Of a DNA stretch of 11,247 nucleotides, positions 1 to 9,000 are shown one piece after another. Under the pieces are notes generated by a model. That model saw only the letters and a list, made by a program, of their open reading frames with translations, did not search any database and was not told the DNA's origin. The position numbers were made by a program, and so were the translations under genes. Position 1 is the first letter of the stretch, and each line of letters begins with the position of its first letter. The stretch is from NCBI GenBank assembly GCA_043719155.1, contig JAYSUJ010000016.1, forward strand, positions 1 through 11,247. The letters are read 5' to 3'. Source of the stretch: JBBQKQ01 sp043719155 (GTDB lineage: Bacteria; Patescibacteriota; Minisyncoccia; Phycocordibacterales; UBA5272).

Positions 1-3000
1 TTGGGTTTACTGTGGTTACGGGTAGATTGGCCCCATTCTGGGATAAGTGTTCGCTACGCTCCCTTACATATTTAAGTGTAGCTACTACTTTTCCATTAAA
101 CGGTATAGATATTTCAGTTATGTTGTTAGAGTCTACGGAGTAGTATTGGGAAGGAGTGTATTTAGTGTACTCTAGGTATTGATTAGAGTATTTAGCTAGA
201 GTGTTAATATCTTTCTTTACTAGGTCTAAGTAGAACTGGACGTAGTTGTCTAGGTTGATAGTGTAAGAGATACCAGAGATTTGGATGTCGATGGAGGTGG
301 GAGAGGTGATGATGTAGGCGTAGGAGAGGGGGTTGAGTTTTTGATAGTTTTCAGGGGAGATTTGGATTTGAATTGTTGGAATAGTAGCTGGGGTGATTGA
401 GCTTGTTGTGGTGGCAAGAGTTGTAGTGGAAGTAGAGGCAAGAGTAGAAGTGGAGTTTAGGGTTCCTTGTTTGATTTCTTCTTCGGAAGGGGTAAAAGTT
501 GTTGCAAGTGTACTAGTAGCTACAGTACTGGTACTAGTATTTTGAAAGACTTCTTCATAGTATTTGGACCTGTCATTTGTAAGGTACTCAGAATATGGGT
601 CTTGCTTTTTCCAAACCAAGTCTAACTCTGGACTTTTTAGTCCGTAGAGCCCCCACCAGCCGTCGTAGGGGGACGAAAAGTAGATGGACTGCCAAGTGCG
701 ATAGTCGTTGTTGTACTTTTTGAAGGCGAGGTCGTAGTTGGTTTTAGTGGGGTTGGCCAGAGATTTATTTACAAGCTTGGTGATGTCCAAAGTTTGGGTG
801 GGTTGGACACCATAGGCATTGTTAATGGTAAATTTGATATTGTCTTCTATGTCTAGTGGTGTGTTTTGATAGCTGTAGGTTTGATAGTTTTGTTTGGGAG
901 TACCGACGTTTACATCAAAGTTTCCATAATAGGATGAAAAATAATTGAAGGTAAGGTTGGCAGAGACAAGGTCATACCCTTCTTTTTTCTTTAATCCTCC
1001 AAAATTCATAAGACAGTCTGACTCGTAATAGCCAAAGACTCCACAATAGCCGGAACCCTGAGCATAAGGGTAGCCAGCGTAGTATGTCGAGGCAACGCCA
1101 TTGTATTTATCTGAGATAGTCAGTTTTTGTTTGGACAACATACTTGGATCACTCATATTCACAAACTCTTTGATAACTACCCTACCAAGGTAAATATCCC
1201 AAAGTTCAGCAAGAGCAAAAGAAGAAAGACTAACTTGGTTTTCGGTTTTTACTTTCGCAAACAAGAGCTGCGACTTTGCAGATTTTGTAACATTAAGACC
1301 AAACGAGTCAAAAATTGTTTTAATATCTTTGTTGGTCTTAAGGCTTGTTGAAGCCAGCTCAAGTAAAGTTTCGTTGGAAATAATTTTTAAAGTATTAGTA
1401 CTAGTTGTGGTAGCGTTTGCCCCGAAACCGTCACTTAAAATTTCTTTTACATAATTTTCTTTTATTCTGGTAAGTGGGTTCACTTCGTCTAAAGCTCCAA
1501 AATTTTCTTTTTGAAATTTCGTAACAATTGGCTCATAAGTTGTTTCTAAACTCATAGAATCTAAATTTATAGGATACCCTTGTCCGTTACTAGAGGCTGC
1601 AATTGTAAAATTAATTGGCAAAGTAGAATTGACTGATGCAAATTTTGATAAATCCGTAACTTTACCAAAAGTTACATTTTTACCTCCCAATTCTCCAACT
1701 AAAGTATAGTAATTGTAGGAAGGATTCATTACTTCCCCATTTACCAAAATGTTTACACTTGAGACCTTATAGCCTGTCTTTTTTTCAATGTTTATTTTAC
1801 CAGTACAATCTTGATTTACATAACGACCAACAGAATAGTCATAGGCAGCTCCTACAAAAGTACAGCCATTTCCCTTTTCAATTAAGTTTTGTCTATATTT
1901 TAAATCAATATTTGTCAAAACTTTTTTTACTCCGGAATTTAAAACCATGCCCTGCATCACGGCTTGCTCGGCGTAAACCATATATATTTCTTCTAAAGCC
2001 AGACGAGAAAATTCATAACCTTTTTTATCTTTTATATATTGATTGAAAAAAGAAATTTTAGAATCCTTATACACTGTCTGAGTTAATTTCATTATGTCTA
2101 CTATTTGTTCTCTTGTTGTAATTCCTACTAGTGACAGCTCACCCATAGTATCGTCGGAAACTAGTCGCACCTCACCTTCACCAACAGTGTAACTTTTATT
2201 GGTTTCTAGTTTTTCTTGGTTCACCGAAGTTACTCCCGAAAGTGGTTCCAGAACCCCAAAGTCCTCTCTTTTGTGTGCAAGTAAATTTTCAACCACTACG
2301 TTTGTACCTATGTCATTTTTGTAGGCCGTATCTATTTCTGTAGCCGTCAAAGCTTTGTTGTAAATTTTAAAATCATCTAACTTACCATTGAAAAATGCTT
2401 CCATAGTACCGTAGTAATAGTTTTCCATCGACCCAATATTTATAGTTGAGTAAATATTTTGAAAATTATGTGGAGATGAGTAGTTGAACTCTACGTCTTT
2501 TACCCCATCAATATAAATTTCCGTTTTCGAGTTTGGTACATTTGAAATTATCACATCCAACTTATGCCACTTACCATTATTTACTAGTATTTTTCCATTG
2601 CCACCATAACCCACATTATTACCACTAAACCAAGCTGGTTCCACATTTATTACTCCAGCGTAGATCTGCAAATTTAACATATTTCTGGCACCTTTTGAAA
2701 TAAAGTTGAAAAGACCACCAGCATTTTGGGTAGTAGTATTAAACCAGATAGAGTAAGTTTGATTATTATTTGTTAAGACGGGGGAAGTATTTGGCATTTT
2801 AGCATAACCAGTCCCGCTAAAGTTGTAAGAACCATTTACATCATCTTTACGTCCAGCAGTCGCGCTAACTGCATTTTCTAGATAGACAGGTTTGTCTGAT
2901 CTATTTTCATCTTTTACTTTAGCCGCACTTCCTACCGCTCCATCAAATTTGTAATTAGAAACTAAGCCGGAAATATCTGAAATTTGACTTGTCTCATTTT

Positions 3001-6000
3001 GGACAATTGTCAGCTTGTTGTTCAAGGCATAATAAATTTCTTCTAAAGCTTCACGCGAAAGTTTTACATTTTTTAATCTTATTATTTCTAAGTTAATTTT
3101 ATTTAGTACTTCTATTTTCTTTTCTTTTTCTAACGGTAAATTTTTAGTAAAATCTATACCTGTAACTGTAGAAGTAAATTGGAAAATGTCAGCTCGGCTA
3201 TTTATACTTGCTTTCTTTAACTCTTCTTTTCCCTCTTTACTTATATTTAATTTAGAAATTATTTTATCTTGGTCAGCCAAAGTTCGCAGTGAAAACACGC
3301 CTGCAACCACCGACAAGTTTGTCAAATTTTTCCTGTCATAAATTTTAAAGTTTGGTAGCAATGATATTTCCATCATAGCTTGACCATTTTCGGTAAGATT
3401 TGTAGTAGAGACAATGTCGAAATAGCTTTTTACCGTACTAGTACCAACAGTTGCTAAAACTTTTGTTGTTGTTGCTTTTGTATACATATACTGCACCTCG
3501 TCCATTGGCATTTGTAATTTATTGTCAGAAACCATGTACAGCTCTTCTAAAGCTTCGCGAGTCAGCGTGATATTTTTTGTAGCCTTAAGACTTTCAAAAA
3601 CCGCAGCCAAAGTCTGATCTTTTTGCAGTTTTGCATTTGAGTTAAAAATATTTTTAACCTCATCTACAGTTTTAATATTTACATTTTTTATTTCTTGCCA
3701 GGTTTCTGGTGAAACTATTGTATTGTCACCTGTCGCATAATCCTTATCTATTCTAGCTAGCACCGCCAAAACTTTCACATAAACTTCGCTGTCTTTAGGG
3801 TTAGAAACCAGTGGGGTGATAAACTTAAATTCATTTTGAGGAGCTGGTTTAGCGTATGTAACTGCTAAATTTAAGCTTCCAGCGTTGGTCAAGTACGAAT
3901 GTCCATCACTATTTCTATTTAGAAAATAGACTTGGGACGTTGCCTGCGAATTTGCAACAGCTTTAACAACATTAGTTGTATCCACTTTTGTTTGTTGACC
4001 CAAATCCACATTGGCACTAACATCTGTAAACAAACCATTAGTTGTAGAAAAACCTACAGCTGGAGTTGTATATGGCAGTAATGCGTAATTTCCCCCCGCT
4101 AAAGTATCTCTGCCTTTGTTAATAATTGCATTTAGAATTTGTGAGGATTCTATTTCAGCTCTTCTACTTATCACCTCTTGTGGCAAATTGAAAGTCATAC
4201 TACATTTTCTGTAGTGATTTATACCATTGTAGTAAGTGCCAAATTCACAATTGGAAAAAGACGAGTCACTGTCGCCTCCGTATGAGTAGTTATAAGTTGT
4301 CTTTTCTGTACTCTGAGCCGAGTCTACACTTTCATAAATTTTTGTCTCTTTTAACAAATAGTCATTTTCGTCACTTGGTACAGAGTTGCGACCTTGCAAC
4401 ACTTCAAATATTTCATCTAGCGCAACAGTTGACAATTCTTTGTCTTTCTCATATTTAACAATAGCGAATAAATATTTTATAAATATTTCTTTACGGCATT
4501 TATAGTTGTCCGACTCGTCCACTACCACTTCACATTTTCCATAGGGCAAAAAAGAAGCTTCAATTAATCTGTCATAGATCACTAAATTCATAAAGGTCAG
4601 TTCTAGTTTTCGAATTTCGGTAAAAGTTTCTTTTGAAATTAATTTTTCATTGGCAAACAGAGCGGGGATCTTTCTCTCCTTATAAATTACTCCATACATA
4701 CCCAAATCTTTTTTCTCTACAACGTTTGTTTGCATTTCCAATGCTGTGACCGTCGTAGCGGTAGCAGACATCAGATTTACTTTACTAATATTTTCATATT
4801 TACCAGCAGTAATTTTAATGGAAGTAATTTCCGTACCTTTGGTTTGGTTTTTTTCGTCAACTGGGTTGAAAATTCCCTCTGGTCGGAGGTCCCAATAATT
4901 ACCCCAAATATATTCATTGGAATTTATTTTTGCTTGCCACTCTTTAGTAAAATCAATTTTATATGTACCTGCTGTTTTTATTTCTATTTTTTTTGTACCA
5001 AGCATGTAAGAAAATGGGAGGAAACTTTTTCCAGTTTCGGCTTTGGCTGAAATCTCAAATGTAGCAGTTTGAGCATTTACATCAAAATCAAATTTACCTT
5101 TATTTGCATTATATAATTCAAAGAAATAATAATAGAAATAGCAATGACTATGCAAATAATAATAGAAATAGCAATTACTATTTGCATAGTCATTCCTGTA
5201 CATTGGAAAATTTAAATTACAAGTAGTTGAAATTTTATCAGAAAGTAAAGTACCAATAAGTTTTTTGTTGTAGGCTTCTCCCGCTCTCGGCAATAACAAT
5301 TTATTCGAGTAAACAGACCACATTTCTTCTGTATTTTGTGGTGATAATGAAATATTGTATTTCTGGTACAAGTATGTAGCCACATAAAGTTGGGCTTGTT
5401 TTTTAAAACAAATTAAGTCCCCCTTACATACCCCTTTTACATAGTCGTTGTCTAACGCCAAATCAAACAACAATTCAATTTTACTTTTAGAATTTAGTTT
5501 ATTGTCGACTAGCAAGTTATATGTGCCTTCAGAAATATATGTGTCAGCTGCGTTTTCAATTTTTTGTGAAGTAACTCCTTTTGTAAGGTCAACATAAACA
5601 GAGTCGATATTTGCTTTGGCTACTGGAGTTGAGGTTGCAGAGTTAAATTTGTTAAGTGCCCCTGCAAATACATATTCAAGTTCTACTTTAGGTGCATACA
5701 TCGTACTGCCAAACCAAGTGGTGTTATTGTTATATAAGTTAAAAGATCCTCCGTTTTTACTTGTAAACATAATTCCAAAAAACTCAGCCTGTGCATTTTG
5801 TTTTTTAATAAGTTTTGTAGCATCAAAACTGAATGCATAGAAACCATACCCATTTTCTATAACTACACCAGGGTTTGTAACAATGTCAGTTTTTAAGATA
5901 TTTTGTTTGTCAAAACCTACCGTTGTTGAGGCTTTGGACAACAACTCATTTACATCTAGCAGCACACCACTGCCTAATGTTTTAAAAGTTATTGTTGCAC

Positions 6001-9000
6001 TTTTAATATCATAAATACTAGTATCGACCAGGTTCAGCTTTTGCCAGTTGAAGTGGTAAGCATTGTTTGCATCTACATACGGATAGCTATATGAGTTTTG
6101 TGTTGCCAAGGTTTTTGAAATTGCTAAGTCATTGGAATTTTTTAAATCAAAGACTTGGGTAAATTTCTTACCTACTCCAGTATATATACTAATGTCACTT
6201 GGAATAGAGATATTTCCTTTAAATACCGCCCATATTTCAAGTAAAGTTCCATAAGATATATTTACACTTTTCTCTTTGGCATATTTTACATAAAGGGCTT
6301 TTAGTGTTGTATCTCTCTCGCACAAATCTTTCTTGCTACGAACTATAGTTTTACAAGAGTTTGTGACATAAGCAGAACCATAAACAGGGACAAGCAACCC
6401 TAGTACATCTAGTTTGGTAACAGTGGCTACAACTAAAATATTTTTAATTTCTACATAAGCTTCTTTGGAAATATATGTACTCGTCGCTGCGCTTGCTACT
6501 ACTGATAGATTTGCAAAAATTGTATTGTCAGAATATTCATCTATTGCAAATATAGAAGTAGTTGCTGCTTTAAAAGTTTTTACTTTTTCTTTTATTCTTT
6601 CACCGGAAATGTCATACACATATTCACTAGTCGATTTTTCATTTTCCACTTTGGCAATAGTATTTTTCTTGGACCAAGAGTAAATATTTTTGTCGTCGCT
6701 TTGAACATTTCCATTTAAATCATAGGTCATTTTTGTAGTGCCGATGATAGAGGCTGCATGAGGGTTTTGATAATCAGCCCCAGAGTAAATGTAGCTCTTT
6801 CCATTGGCATCTAAAATATTACCGATGTCAGAATATTTAAAACTATTTTTAGTAGTTAAATTTCCGGCAAGTTTTTCATAAGACACAAGTCTGTCCAAAC
6901 TGTCATAACTGAAAGTATTTTTAATTGGGTCTACCCCTTTAAAGTAAGCGTCCTCAGTACTGGCAATTTTCCCATCGAGATTATAGGCAATTTTTTGAGA
7001 ATACAAGTTTTTATTATTATCTCTTGCCTCACAATTCTCATTTACAAACACACCAGTTAGACGTGGAGCTGTATTGCCACCACTATTTGTAGAGTACTCA
7101 TAACAATTTTTTAAACCATTTCCAAATTTTATTTCTTTTATCGTGTTGTCGATATTGTATTTTGCATCGTCTACTATTTTGGTTGTAGAAGCCACCCCGT
7201 TTATGAAACGAACTAAAAGAGCCGACTTTTGTTTGCCATTCAAGTCATACTCGTAACTTATAGCCGAGTCGTCTGGAAGGGTCACTTTTACTAGTTGACC
7301 CAGTGAGTCATAGTTATAAGTATTTTTAAAGTTTTTTGCGTCTATACTTTTTGACTCAGACTCTACTTGTCCGGATTTTAAATAAGTTAAACTTTGTATA
7401 TAGTCTGAGTTACCAACTTTACAAAGTTGTCCAATCCCATTTTTACAATTGTCATAAATATAGCTATTAACAAGTGCCGAATTAGTTTCCGTAGTTGGCC
7501 TGTAAAGTTGGTCATATTTAAATGTAAATTCGTTACCACTTGGGTCTACCTTGGAGAGCAGATTTCCTACCGCATCATAAGCATATTTATAGGTTCCAAA
7601 AGTATTGTCACTAGCTGCATGTAAGTCTTCTTGCTTTAACAACCTACCTTCACTGTCATAAGTAAAATTACGTAGATTGTTTTCAGCGTCAGTTATTTTG
7701 GTCAATTTACCCAGCAGGTTCCACTCGTATTTAGTTACCAACTCTTTTCCATTTAGCTTTTCAACCACTGAGGATATTTTACCTAAACTGTTGTAGAAAT
7801 ATTTTTTGGAGTGCCCTGCATTGTCAGACACAATTTTACCGTTAACTAAATATGAAACGTTTGATTCATTATCGCCCAACTTACTTTTTATAACTCTACC
7901 CAAGTCATCATAGGTATACTTAGTATCTAGTCCTACTGAGTAGGAAGCAAAAAAACCTGTTGCGTCATAGGGGTAAGTGACTGAAACCAATTGACCTAAA
8001 TTATTATAAACAGAGTCTACTGTTTTATATATTTGTGAAGAAATTTTTTCTTTTGTAGTTAAATTACGTCCAAATGAGTCAAGCGTAGCAAGGCTGTCTT
8101 TATAGGCTTGCCCATCTTTAAATATAGTTTCGACTGTCTCCATGCCTCGACCAGAATAGGAAATATTTTTTGTATAAATTTGCTCTACTTGTCCAGTACT
8201 TGGCACAGTAGAAAATGCTTTTATTTTATTTCCGAAACCGTCATAGACATTTTGTATCATCTTTCCATTAGCATCTGTTTGTTCTAATACATTTCCAGAA
8301 ACCTTGTCGTACTTAGCATAGCTTGTTTGTCCGAGTTGATTTGTAACAGCTTTAGGGTTATAGTTTTCATCAAAAATTGTAGTTGTAGTAAAACCATTAT
8401 TGTCTGACTGGGAGACAGGCAGACCAAGATCGTTATAAACAATTGTAGATTTAACATATTTTGTAGCACTAGAGTAGTCCCTCTTTTCTGTAACCAAGCC
8501 TTTTTCTACATAACCAAATGGCAAACCATCATAGAAATAATATTTTTTGTCCAAGAAATTTCCGTCAACATCAAAAGATTCTTCGGATAAAAGTTTTTGT
8601 GGTCTTTTAGTGGTAGTAATGTTTTTTGTTACAGTCAAGTCTTCACCCCTGTCCATAATATTATTTACGGAAATATCAAAGCTCACCTCTCCCCAATTTT
8701 TAATCTCTTTTGGAAGTCTGGCCACCAAGTCATAGTCGTAAGTTATAGCTTTTGATATTTTACCCCCAAGATTGTCATAGCTAGTAGAAATTTCAGATTT
8801 AGGATATTTATAAGTTTGATAATTGTAAGTATAGGCACCGTAAGTTCTGTAGACTTCTTCAAACTTCATACCTCCTGCCCACACTTCTTCTTTGTAAGTT
8901 CGACCTATCATGTGGATAGAGTCTCCTCGCTCAAAGTTTTCAAGATTATCTCCGTTGCCTTGGTGAAAATATTTTATAATTTTTTTAGGACCAATACTTG

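Noticed and set aside
250..441. Minus-strand Pro/Ser/Leu-rich frame of 63 codons
   Set aside because: It is a shifted reading of the Thr/Ser-rich linker and the following strands of the giant gene. Its Pro/Ser richness comes from the C-rich codons of the true frame.
5124..5194. CRISPR-like repeat or transcription terminator
   Set aside because: There are only two directly adjacent units with no spacer, both in frame within a gene. The hairpin is A/T-rich and lies in the middle of coding sequence.
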